Part shown: positions 1-6,874 of the stretch, piece after piece
How the letters are laid out: each line of letters starts with the position of its first letter
Position numbering within the stretch: the first letter of the stretch is position 1
Assembly: GCA_049718765.1 (NCBI GenBank)
Contig: JBNARI010000046.1
Span: 1-10,646 of the forward strand
Length of the DNA: 10,646 bases
Reading direction: 5' to 3'
From: JBNARI01 sp049718765
GTDB taxonomy: Bacteria > Bacillota > Sulfobacillia > DUMF01
Made by a program: the position numbers and the translations under genes
Notes under the pieces: generated by a model
Seen by the model: only the letters and a program-made list of their open reading frames with translations
Told to the model about the DNA's origin: nothing
Database searches by the model: none

Positions 1-67
1 GTCAATGAAACCATTCTAGCCCGGACCCAATCGTTTTTACAGCTATTCTAAGACATCACCCACTCTT

Positions 68-463
68 ATGACCGACACTGAAGTCATAGTGTATATGCTC
101 GACCTCCTGCTGCGCAAACACAATTTGCCTGCCAAGATAGCGCTGACTGCACTGGCCCCACCCTTCTGGAGCGAGATAGACGAGATGGACCGGAACCGGC
201 GGGAAGCAATGACCGCCCTCAGGATGGTCTATGGCAGCGCGCTGCTTAACGGCCCCTTCAGCATAATCATTTCTAACAGCAATTCCATGACGGGACTCAC
301 AGACAGGATTATGCTCAGGCCTTTAGTGGTGGCAAGGAAGCAAGACTTCGTGTACATGGCGTCTGAAGAAGCGGCAATCAGGGAAATTTGCCCTGACCCT
401 GACGAAGTCTGGAGCCCCAAAGGTGGGGAACCCGTTTGCGCCAGATTGGAGGAGAGAACGTGA
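68..463 (+). CDS. Glutamate synthase, class II glutamine amidotransferase subunit (C-terminal part; 5' end cut or damaged)
   Basis: In the split form of glutamate synthase this subunit releases ammonia from glutamine for the FMN subunit encoded next to it. The 131 readable residues resemble the C-terminal third of the family: MTDTEVIVYMLDLL at the start, APPFWSEID near residue 32, ALLNGPFSIII near 58, and LRPLVVARK followed by SEEAAIREICPDP near 84-110. The catalytic N-terminal Cys and most of the domain would lie left of the window. ATG 68 is only the first start in an open frame, not a true start. In-frame upstream there is a TAG at 17-19, yet family-like residues continue there in shifting frames (PGPNR in frame 2, FLQLF in frame 1, RHHP in frame 3). 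The gene is therefore frameshifted, or the sequence is poor at this edge. Its stop overlaps the next start as GTGA (460-463), typical of translational coupling. Confidence 0.75.
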   Translation: MTDTEVIVYMLDLLLRKHNLPAKIALTALAPPFWSEIDEMDRNRREAMTALRMVYGSALLNGPFSIIISNSNSMTGLTDRIMLRPLVVARKQDFVYMASEEAAIREICPDPDEVWSPKGGEPVCARLEERT

Positions 464-1962
464 GAATCATCCAGCCTGAGTTCATGGTGAGAATCAGCAA
501 GGAATGCATCAAGTGCAAGCGTTGCGTAAGCGAGTGTAGCTTCGGGGCGCTCAGATTTGGGGAAGACAGAGTGGTGGCAGACCATGAGAAATGTGTGGCC
601 TGCCACAGGTGCACGAGCGTGTGCCCGGTGATGGCCATCACAGTGACCCAGTTCCCCTTTGCGCTCAAAGAGAACAGCCTCTGGCGCCCGGACATAATGA
701 GGAACCTGTGGAGGCAAGCTGCCTCGGGAGCCAAGATACTCACAGGAGGAGGCAATGATAAACCCTATCCGGTGTACTGGGATCGCATGCTGCTCGACGC
801 CTGCCAGGTGACCAACCCTTCCATCGATCCCCTGAGGGAACCAATGGAGTTGCGCACATACATTGGTAAGAAGCCAGAAAAGCTCGAGTTCTGGCAGGAC
901 AAATCGGGCGAAATCAAGGTCACCACCGTGCTGGAGCCCCAGATAAAGCTTGAGACACCCATAGTGTTTGCGGGCATGTCCTTCGGAGCCATTAGCCTCA
1001 ACGCTCAGCTGGTGCTGGCAAAGGCTGCGGCTGCCCTCGGCACGGTCATGAACACTGGAGAAGGCGGGTTGCCACAGGAGCTTCGTCCGTACAAGGACCA
1101 CATCGTTGTGCAGTGCGCTTCGGGCAGGTTCGGAGTAAACCTCGATTATTTGAACTCCTGTGCTGCCATTGAAATCAAGATTGGGCAAGGAGCAAAACCA
1201 GGGATTGGAGGCCACTTGCCCGGGGAAAAGGTGACAGAGGACATTGCGCGCACACGTATGATTCCTCCGGGTACAGACGCAATCTCCCCTGCTCCCCATC
1301 ACGATATATACTCCATCGAGGATTTGAGGCAGCTGATCTACGCCTTGAAGGAAGCAACCCGCTATAAGAAGCCAGTGGGCGTCAAGATCGCCGCTGTGCA
1401 CAACGTGGCCGCCATTGCAAGTGGAGTGGTGCGCGCAGGCGCAGACATCCTCACCATTGACGGCTTCAGGGGTGGCACAGGAGCCGCTCCCCAGGCAATA
1501 AGGGATCACGTGGGCATTCCAATTGAGCTGGCACTTGCAAGGGTTGACGAACAGCTTCGCAAGGAAGGCATAAGGCACCAGGCTTCCGTGATTGCCAGCG
1601 GTGGCATCAGGCAAAGCGTGGACGTGGTGAAGGCCATAGCCTTAGGCGCCGACGCCGTGGCCATTGGCACCGCCGCCCTGGTGGCCATGGGATGCCACCT
1701 CTGCCAGAAATGCCACACAGGCCTTTGTGCCTGGGGTATTGCTACACAAAGACCTGAGCTAGTGAAACGCCTGGATGTGGAAGAAGGCACCCAAAGGCTC
1801 ATTAACATGGTGAAAGCTTGGAACCTCGAGATAAAGGAAATCCTCGGAGCCCTAGGGGTTAACTCCATCGAGAGCCTGCGAGGCAACAGAGAACGGTTGC
1901 GGGGAGTGGACTTAGACCAACTGTACCTTGACATACTTGGGATCAAGCCTGCAGGGAAATGA
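460..1962 (+). CDS. gltB: Glutamate synthase FMN subunit with N-terminal 2x[4Fe-4S] ferredoxin domain
   Basis: Central subunit of an archaeal-type split glutamate synthase: it combines 2-oxoglutarate with glutamine-derived ammonia on FMN, in the cytoplasm. I start it at GTG 460 (500 residues): GGAGGA at 448-453 lies 6 bases upstream and the codon overlaps the previous stop. A TTG at 436 is possible but has no comparable site. Residues 16-26 (CIKCKRCVSEC) and 45-56 (CVACHRCTSVCP) are two 4Fe-4S motifs. The alpha/beta-barrel follows with NTGEGG (198-203), QGAKPG (243-248) and DGFRGGTGAAP (334-344). A C-x5-C-x4-C set (C412, C418, C423) in CHLCQKCHTGLC fits the 3Fe-4S cluster of the family. No NADPH-dependent small subunit is visible nearby, so the ferredoxin domain may receive electrons from another protein; that last point is inference. 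Confidence 0.93.
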   Translation: MRIIQPEFMVRISKECIKCKRCVSECSFGALRFGEDRVVADHEKCVACHRCTSVCPVMAITVTQFPFALKENSLWRPDIMRNLWRQAASGAKILTGGGNDKPYPVYWDRMLLDACQVTNPSIDPLREPMELRTYIGKKPEKLEFWQDKSGEIKVTTVLEPQIKLETPIVFAGMSFGAISLNAQLVLAKAAAALGTVMNTGEGGLPQELRPYKDHIVVQCASGRFGVNLDYLNSCAAIEIKIGQGAKPGIGGHLPGEKVTEDIARTRMIPPGTDAISPAPHHDIYSIEDLRQLIYALKEATRYKKPVGVKIAAVHNVAAIASGVVRAGADILTIDGFRGGTGAAPQAIRDHVGIPIELALARVDEQLRKEGIRHQASVIASGGIRQSVDVVKAIALGADAVAIGTAALVAMGCHLCQKCHTGLCAWGIATQRPELVKRLDVEEGTQRLINMVKAWNLEIKEILGALGVNSIESLRGNRERLRGVDLDQLYLDILGIKPAGK

Positions 1963-1991
1963 GATAGCCGTTCAGGGAAGAGGTGTTTCAA

Positions 1992-2729
1992 ATGAAGATT
2001 GACGCCAAGGGCATGAATTATCGCGATCTCAATGAACGCATCCACGAGGCGGTGTCTCGGGGAGCACGGGAAGTCGATCTTGTCAACGTGTTGGGGCACA
2101 GATACATAGGAACGGGTGTGGACAAGGACGTGACCATCAACATCTACGGGACCCCTGGCAGCGACTTGGGGGCGTTCATGGACGGGCCAACAATCAACGT
2201 ATTCGGCAGTGCCCAGGACTGCGTAGGTAATACCATGAACGGTGGAACCATTGCAATTCATGGGGATGCGGGAAACGTTGTGGGGTTATCCATGCGCAAC
2301 GGCAAGCTGTGGATCAGGGGAAGTGTGGGATATCGAGTTGGCATCCACATGAAGGCGTACCAGGACAAGTGTCCAGTGATCGTGGTTGGAGGCAGAGCAG
2401 GCGACTTCCTTGGGGAGTACATGGCTGGTGGGAAGCTGATTGTACTGGGGGTCTTCAAGAAGGACAGGGACCCTGTGGTCGGCCGGTATATAGGTACAGG
2501 CATGCACGGTGGTGTGATTTACATCCGCGGCGGAGTCAGCAAGAGCCAAATTGGAGAAGGGGTTGAACTGGAAGAAGCAAGCCAGGATGACAAGGAAGCC
2601 CTGAGGGGGGACATTCAACAGTTCTGCGCCCAACTCAAAGTGCAAGGATTGGACGAAATACTATCGGACACCTTTGTAAAGCTTACTCCACGAAGCAAGA
2701 GACCCTACGGTAAGCTTTATGCCTATTGA
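1992..2729 (+). CDS. Glutamate synthase GXGXG (alpha-subunit C-terminal) subunit
   Basis: Stand-alone version of the C-terminal beta-helix domain of large glutamate synthases. It is structural and helps hold the amidotransferase and FMN parts together. The sequence shows repeated G-x2-G-x3-G turns, for example IYGTPGSDLGAFMDG (about residues 51-65), VFGSAQDCVGNTMNGG, IHGDAGNVVGLSMRNG, IRGSVGYRVGIHM and VGGRAGDFLGEYMAGG (about 132-147), spaced about 19-24 residues apart. I prefer ATG 1992 (245 residues) because AGAGGTG at 1979-1985 lies 6 bases before it; GTG 1983 in the same frame would start inside that site. It follows the FMN subunit by 29 bases and is the last gene of the operon; a hairpin and then the cobalamin-controlled operon come next. 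Confidence 0.92.
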   Translation: MKIDAKGMNYRDLNERIHEAVSRGAREVDLVNVLGHRYIGTGVDKDVTINIYGTPGSDLGAFMDGPTINVFGSAQDCVGNTMNGGTIAIHGDAGNVVGLSMRNGKLWIRGSVGYRVGIHMKAYQDKCPVIVVGGRAGDFLGEYMAGGKLIVLGVFKKDRDPVVGRYIGTGMHGGVIYIRGGVSKSQIGEGVELEEASQDDKEALRGDIQQFCAQLKVQGLDEILSDTFVKLTPRSKRPYGKLYAY

Positions 2730-2761
2730 TTACAGAGGGCCCAGGCCAAACCCACTAAAGA

Positions 2762-2793
2762 GGGTGCGGGAGCATCAAACCGGCCCCGCACCC
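2762..2793 (+). terminator. Possible terminator hairpin after the glutamate synthase operon
   Basis: GGGTGCGGG (2762-2770) pairs perfectly with CCCGCACCC (2785-2793) across a 14-base loop, 32 bases after the last glutamate synthase stop. The position and GC-rich stem suit a terminator. There is no T run after it, so it may instead be a factor-assisted stop or a 3'-end stabilising hairpin. Confidence 0.4.
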
Positions 2794-2974
2794 ATGGGTC
2801 ACAAAGATGAGCAGGTCCATCCTCCTCCAGAAGGTAGCACCCCATCCCGTGCTTTACTGCACTGGGCAGTGGCCTTTAACCCTTAAGGCTAAACTAGCTA
2901 TCTGAGCAGATTACACACCGCCGTTCCCCAAGCGCCGCCCATCATTCTAACAATCGCCAGACTAGTGTGTGCGC
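2794..2974. other. Intergenic sequence with no recognisable gene
   Basis: I find no coding frame with a ribosome site, no tRNA and no recognisable RNA motif here. A short inverted repeat CACTG-GG-CAGTG lies near 2851-2862. It could be a weak operator, but nothing supports that beyond the symmetry. Confidence 0.5.
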
Positions 2975-3003
2975 TTGACCGGTAGGCCGCCATGTGTTAT
3001 GTT
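2975..3003 (+). promoter_or_regulatory. Promoter of the riboswitch-controlled operon (extended -10)
   Basis: A -35 TTGACC (2975-2980) and a -10 TATGTT (2998-3003) are separated by 17 bases. The bases TGT directly before the -10 give an extended -10 element. Transcription would begin near 3010, about 28 bases before the first paired base of the riboswitch, which is the expected geometry. Confidence 0.65.
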
Positions 3004-3037
3004 GGGGCCAAAGCCAGATGACAACCGAATATCAAGG

Positions 3038-3198
3038 GAACAGGTGACCCTGGAGCAGCGCTCCAGGGGAGAGGGAATCAGGTGCAAATCCTGAGCGGTG
3101 CCGCCACTGTGAGGGTGACGGGCCTCGCAAATGCCACTGGGGACGACCTGGGAAGGCGCGAGGGACGGATGAGCCCGAGCCAGGAAACCTGCCTGTTC
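3038..3198 (+). promoter_or_regulatory. Cobalamin riboswitch
   Basis: This is an adenosylcobalamin-type aptamer in the 5' leader of the operon. The closing stem is GAACAGG (3038-3044) with CCTGTTC (3192-3198). A 9-bp side hairpin lies at 3048-3056/3060-3068. The conserved core follows: AGGGAATC, GGTGCAAATCC, GCGGTGCCGCCACTGT, a second GCCACTGGGG near 3133-3142, then GGGAAGGCG and GATGAGCCCGAGCC. The B12 box AGCCAGGAAACCTGCC is at 3178-3193. In known members ligand binding turns off downstream B12 uptake or synthesis genes. An intrinsic terminator 69 bases downstream of the aptamer supplies a plausible off-switch. The match to the family is strong; the ligand preference between corrinoid forms cannot be told by eye. 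Confidence 0.95.
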
Positions 3199-3239
3199 AA
3201 CGAACACTGTTGATCTACGCGCTATGGGGAGGTGTTCGC

Positions 3240-3296
3240 ATGGGCGCTCATGTGCTGGCCAGGGATGCCCCAGTCTGCGTAGACTGGGGCTTTTGA
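3240..3296 (+). CDS. Possible 18-residue leader peptide overlapping the terminator
   Basis: ATG 3240 is preceded by a very strong ribosome site, GGGGAGGTG (3226-3234), at a 5-base spacing. The frame encodes MGAHVLARDAPVCVDWGF and ends at TGA 3294-3296. The ORF contains the whole terminator stem-loop and stops within its T run. A ribosome translating it would prevent the hairpin from forming, so the leader could act as a translation-coupled antiterminator. I see no run of one amino acid as in classical attenuation peptides. The peptide itself may have no function, and the ORF could be a chance product of a ribosome-site-like sequence. Confidence 0.4.
   Translation: MGAHVLARDAPVCVDWGF
3267..3294 (+). 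terminator. Intrinsic terminator of the cobalamin riboswitch
   Basis: GCCCCAGTCT (3267-3276) pairs perfectly with AGACTGGGGC (3281-3290) around the loop GCGT and is followed by TTTT (3291-3294). It lies between the aptamer and the first structural gene, so it is the likely expression platform: ligand-bound aptamer gives termination before 3339. Confidence 0.85.
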
Positions 3297-3338
3297 GTTT
3301 CTACGGTTCCCTCAATATCCCCTGGAGGTGTAGAAAAA

Positions 3339-6269
3339 ATGTTTCGCCACAGGATGTTGGGTGTTGCTCGCACCTTGATCATATTGGCCATTGTGGTTGC
3401 TTTGTGCGTTGTTTCGTGCTGGCAGGTACTCGCAAGTACCTCTACTCCAATGGACTGCGCCATCGAGTTCCTCAGAAACCAATACCTGCAGAACGGCTTT
3501 GCCAGCAACGAACAGGGAGTGGGAAGCTACGCGGCTGCGCTGCTGGCTCAGGCTGGCGCGAGCATTGAGGGAGAAGACTGGAAACGCGAAGGCAAGACCC
3601 TCAAGCAAGCGGTGGAAGAAGCCATCGCAGCTGACCTCCAGGGCCAGGAGCTGCCTGCAAAGCGCCTTGGCCAGCACCTTTTGGCTGCAAAGATGCTCGG
3701 GCTGGACTCCACCCACCTGGTGGAGAAGCTCAAGCAAATGGAAAAGGAGCAAGGGGGATTTGATGGCAACCTTTTCAGTGACGTGCCCGCGTATGACCTC
3801 CTAGCCCGCGCAGGTTACCTGGGCCAGTTCTCCCACGCCAGGGACTATCTCATTAGCAGCCAGGCCCAGGACGGCAGTTGGGGGACCACGTGGGGGGACA
3901 GCTATTTTGCCGACTTCATGACCACCGCCCAAGCAGTTAGGGTACTCCTGGCATTGAAGTCCGGCGAGGATCAACCCCTGGCTTCGGCAATTCAGCGAGG
4001 GCTTGACTACCTCAAAAGCAAACAACAGGCCGATGGCAGTTTCGCCCTTTCTTCCTGGGACGACCCACTCATCGATACAGTGGAGGTCATCGCCACCCTC
4101 AGAGTTGCGGGAATTGACCCACGTTCATGGAAGGCGGCAAGCGGCAAAAGCGGGGTTGACTACGTGAGCGAAAAAGCTATGAACCAGGACGGCACGTTTG
4201 GCACCCTGGGGAACGCCATGGATGCGATTTGGGCGCTGTGGGGCTACCAACTAATCGGCGAACGGCTCACTCTGGACCCATCCTCTCTAACCTTGGAAGA
4301 AGGGAAGCAGGCGTCCGTCAGGTGTTACTGGCAAAGTGGCACAACCAGTGTTGACGTTACGGAGGAAGCCCTTTGGACAGTAGCAGACCAGAGCGTGGCC
4401 TCTGTGACTGATGGCACAGTTACAGGTACCAAAGCTGGAACTACAACTGTAGGTGCTAATTACCGTGGACTTGAGGCGCAGGCCCAGGTGACCGTGACAG
4501 CCCAGCCCTCCCCACCTTCAGGGAGCTCCGGCAGCCCTTCCACCGTAAAGATCAAAGTAAAGGTAGCAGTAGTTGGCAAGTACGGGGAGCTGCTGTGTCC
4601 GCCCCGAAGCGTCACCCTCTCTGATAAGGACAAGTGGGGCTTCAGCGCGATGGGCGCCCTGGACGCCATTGGCCTCCCCTACACTCTGTCAGATAAGTGG
4701 GAAGGGTTTGTTGAGGCCATAGCAGGCCAGCGCAACGAGGGGTATAGCGGCTGGTGTTACACAGTGAACGGCACAATGCCGGCGGTGCTTGCCAAGGACT
4801 GCCACCTGGACGCTGGAGACAGGGTGATCTGGTATTACAGCACAGACATGAGCACACCGATCCCCAGGTGGGAAGAATTGCTCCGAAAGCAGGCGGCGGG
4901 CATTATTTCCGTCGAAGACGCAGTTGCCAATACCGTGGAGAAGGCAGTGAATGGATTGAAAGCCGGTAGCCTCACTCCGGCACAGGCAGTCAAGTCCGTG
5001 CTCGACTCGCTCCAGGGTATAACCAAGGCGTCCAAAGCCCTCAAGGGGAGCCTCTTGGAAGTCGCTGAACTTCTCAGGCGCGAAGTTTCATCTATCCCAG
5101 AAAACGCCCTACGTGTTGAGGAAACTCCAACCAGCTACCGAATTGCCCTTAGCCACACCTCCGTTGGCGAGTTTGTGAAGCTGTACAAGGACGTAAAGAG
5201 TCTTCTTTCCAGGCTGCAGGAACTTGGCGTTGTCGACCAAGGAGGCAGTCAGACGTCAGTTACCCTGTTGGCACCCGCTGGGAGGTCCCAAGTTGAACTA
5301 GTACTGTCTCGCGCAGCCACCGAAAAGCTCATACAAGAAGGTCTGGTGCTAGAGCTGAAGGCAGAGAGCTTCTGCGTGCGCCTTCCCAAGGAATACCTTG
5401 AAACCCAGATTGCCTCCTCTTCACAAGAGCAATCCCTCTGGCTCGGGACATCCATGGATCCAGGCGACCTGCTTCAAGGAATGTCCCTCTTGCACCAGGG
5501 CGTGCTAACCCTCAGGGGCAGCGTGCCCCTGGATGGAGTAGCTCTTTGGTTTGTCCTGCCTTCCGCCCTGGCAGACCATGGCGAACTGAGCATCTACTAC
5601 TTCGACGGGAACGACTGGGAATACGTTGGAGGGAAGCTGGAGCCTGAGGGAAGGCTCAGCTGCAGCGTCAAGGGCGAGGGCACGTATCTGGTTGCGCGCT
5701 TTCATCCAGAGTTCAGAGACATGGAAGAGCACTGGGCAAAGGATTCGGTTGACTTGCTTGCGCGCAGGCTCATCGTGAAGGGGATAGGAGAAAGCAGGTT
5801 TGCTCCCGATGAAAAGCTAACTAGAGCCCAGTTCGCAGCCTTGCTTGCACGAGCCATGGGACTTAAAGGGCACAGCAGCTCTGTGTTTGCCGATGTGCCT
5901 GAGGATCACTGGGCTTCATCTGCCGTGGGGTCACTTTCCCAATCTGGATTGATCTCTGGCACAAAGCCAGGTTTGTTTGAGCCAGAAAGGTATATTTCCC
6001 GAGAAGAAATGGCTGTGGCCTTTGCCCGGGCCCTTGAATTGGCTGGAATCGGGCCAAGTCTGGGAGAGGGCCAAGTCGACTCGCTGCTGGGCGTGTACAG
6101 GGATTCGGCTCAGGTGGCACCATGGGCAAGGAGGGCCCTTGCCTCGTGCATGGTGAGCGGCATAATGCAGGGCCGACCAGGCCTTGAGATAGCTCCAAAG
6201 GATATGGCCAGTCGGGCAGAAGCTGTCACAATGGTCAAGAACCTTCTGCAACGGCTTGGCCGGCTTTGA
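3339..6269 (+). CDS. Transcobalamin-like surface protein: alpha/alpha-toroid, Big_2, DUF4430 and three SLH domains
   Basis: Probable wall-anchored cobalamin-capture protein. ATG 3339 has GGAGGTG at 3324-3330, 8 bases upstream. Residues 1-32 form a Sec signal (cleavage probably after VLA; VVSC at 24-27 is a weak alternative lipobox). Residues ~37-305 are a helical toroid with prenyltransferase/terpenoid-cyclase-type turns (QGGFDG 138, DGSWG 178, ADGSFAL 231, QDGTFG 283). Residues ~310-387 look like a Big_2 Ig-like domain, followed by a Ser/Pro linker. Residues ~403-503 are a DUF4430/transcobalamin C-terminal domain (KWG, GALDA, GQRN, GWCYTVNG, DAGDRVIWYYS). Residues ~504-785 are unassigned: helical, then strand-rich. 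SLH repeats lie at ~792-840, 850-900 and 919-969. Toroid plus DUF4430 is the build of animal transcobalamin and intrinsic factor. The riboswitch and ECF genes support corrinoid binding, which is still inference; another riboswitch-controlled ligand is possible. Confidence 0.85.
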   Translation: MFRHRMLGVARTLIILAIVVALCVVSCWQVLASTSTPMDCAIEFLRNQYLQNGFASNEQGVGSYAAALLAQAGASIEGEDWKREGKTLKQAVEEAIAADLQGQELPAKRLGQHLLAAKMLGLDSTHLVEKLKQMEKEQGGFDGNLFSDVPAYDLLARAGYLGQFSHARDYLISSQAQDGSWGTTWGDSYFADFMTTAQAVRVLLALKSGEDQPLASAIQRGLDYLKSKQQADGSFALSSWDDPLIDTVEVIATLRVAGIDPRSWKAASGKSGVDYVSEKAMNQDGTFGTLGNAMDAIWALWGYQLIGERLTLDPSSLTLEEGKQASVRCYWQSGTTSVDVTEEALWTVADQSVASVTDGTVTGTKAGTTTVGANYRGLEAQAQVTVTAQPSPPSGSSGSPSTVKIKVKVAVVGKYGELLCPPRSVTLSDKDKWGFSAMGALDAIGLPYTLSDKWEGFVEAIAGQRNEGYSGWCYTVNGTMPAVLAKDCHLDAGDRVIWYYSTDMSTPIPRWEELLRKQAAGIISVEDAVANTVEKAVNGLKAGSLTPAQAVKSVLDSLQGITKASKALKGSLLEVAELLRREVSSIPENALRVEETPTSYRIALSHTSVGEFVKLYKDVKSLLSRLQELGVVDQGGSQTSVTLLAPAGRSQVELVLSRAATEKLIQEGLVLELKAESFCVRLPKEYLETQIASSSQEQSLWLGTSMDPGDLLQGMSLLHQGVLTLRGSVPLDGVALWFVLPSALADHGELSIYYFDGNDWEYVGGKLEPEGRLSCSVKGEGTYLVARFHPEFRDMEEHWAKDSVDLLARRLIVKGIGESRFAPDEKLTRAQFAALLARAMGLKGHSSSVFADVPEDHWASSAVGSLSQSGLISGTKPGLFEPERYISREEMAVAFARALELAGIGPSLGEGQVDSLLGVYRDSAQVAPWARRALASCMVSGIMQGRPGLEIAPKDMASRAEAVTMVKNLLQRLGRL

Positions 6270-6280
6270 GAAGAACTCGT

Positions 6281-6303
6281 GGGTGGGCATTTGCCCACCC
6301 TTT
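6281..6303 (+). terminator. Terminator-like hairpin between the first two operon genes
   Basis: GGGTGGGC (6281-6288) pairs with GCCCACCC (6293-6300) around ATTT and is followed by only TTT. With such a short T run it is probably a partial terminator or an mRNA-stability element. It would let the surface protein be made in excess over the transporter. Confidence 0.5.
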
Positions 6304-6343
6304 GCGGCCGAGCAAGTGCCCATACCGGGGGGCGAATCTGTGA

Positions 6344-6874
6344 ATGAGGCGAACACTTGTGCTTCTAACCCTGCTTTGGGCCGTGTGCCTGGCGAGCCTT
6401 CCCCCGTGTGCACTGCGCCAGGAGCCCTCAGGGCTTGCAGCAAGTCCCAGCCAAGGCCAGGCTGAGGCCCCAACAGTCATGCGGCAGGAAGTGGTCTTCA
6501 ACCAGGCACAAAGGTCAGCAGGGGTGCTGGTACAAGTCGCGGTGGTAGGCATCGACGGGGAGTTGCTGGTTGCGCCAAGGGAAGTACGCCTGGACCCTGC
6601 CGGCAAATGGGGCACAACTGCCCTGGGAGCCCTGGACGCTTCAGGGGCAACCTTCAAGCTATCTCAGCGCTATCCGGATTTCGTGGAGGAAATCGGCGGT
6701 CAACGAAATCGGGGTCAGGCTGGATGGATGTACTCGGTCAACGGAGAAATCCCCATGGTATCTGCAGGCCGAAAGCAACTTAAAGCAGGAGACAAGCTCA
6801 TCTGGTGGTACAGCAAAAGCCCGGGACAAGCCCCGCCTTCCTGGGACCAATTGCTCGGGGGTGGTAAACGGTGA
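6344..6874 (+). CDS. Small exported DUF4430 (transcobalamin C-terminal-like) protein
   Basis: A 176-residue protein with an N-terminal signal or anchor (MRR, then a hydrophobic stretch at 5-19; possible cleavage after PCA at 21-23; no good lipobox). A low-complexity linker leads to one DUF4430 domain at ~61-158. It shares GELL, KWG, GALDA, GQRN, GW-x-Y-x-VNG (127-134) and AGDKLIWWYS with the DUF4430 domain of the preceding protein, so the two look like paralogous copies. The in-frame TGA at 6341-6343 rules out an earlier start; GGGGGG near 6327-6332 is the ribosome site, with a rather long gap of 11 bases. It lies between the surface protein and EcfT, and its stop overlaps the EcfT start. I infer that it passes a corrinoid from the wall to the membrane transporter. 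Direct binding is unproven. Confidence 0.8.
   Translation: MRRTLVLLTLLWAVCLASLPPCALRQEPSGLAASPSQGQAEAPTVMRQEVVFNQAQRSAGVLVQVAVVGIDGELLVAPREVRLDPAGKWGTTALGALDASGATFKLSQRYPDFVEEIGGQRNRGQAGWMYSVNGEIPMVSAGRKQLKAGDKLIWWYSKSPGQAPPSWDQLLGGGKR

Noticed and set aside
229..1614. A long - strand open frame (461 codons) opposite the glutamate synthase genes
   Set aside because: It is antisense to well-conserved coding sequence, has no recognisable domain, and its composition is that expected of a mirror frame in GC-rich genes.
2851..2862. Inverted repeat CACTG-GG-CAGTG as an operator
   Set aside because: A single short symmetric site more than 100 bases before the promoter, with no regulator gene nearby; not distinguishable from chance.
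3224..3568. A + strand frame from ATG 3224 running through the terminator into the surface-protein gene
   Set aside because: It has no ribosome site of its own, crosses the intrinsic terminator, and overlaps the signal-peptide region of a clear gene in another frame.
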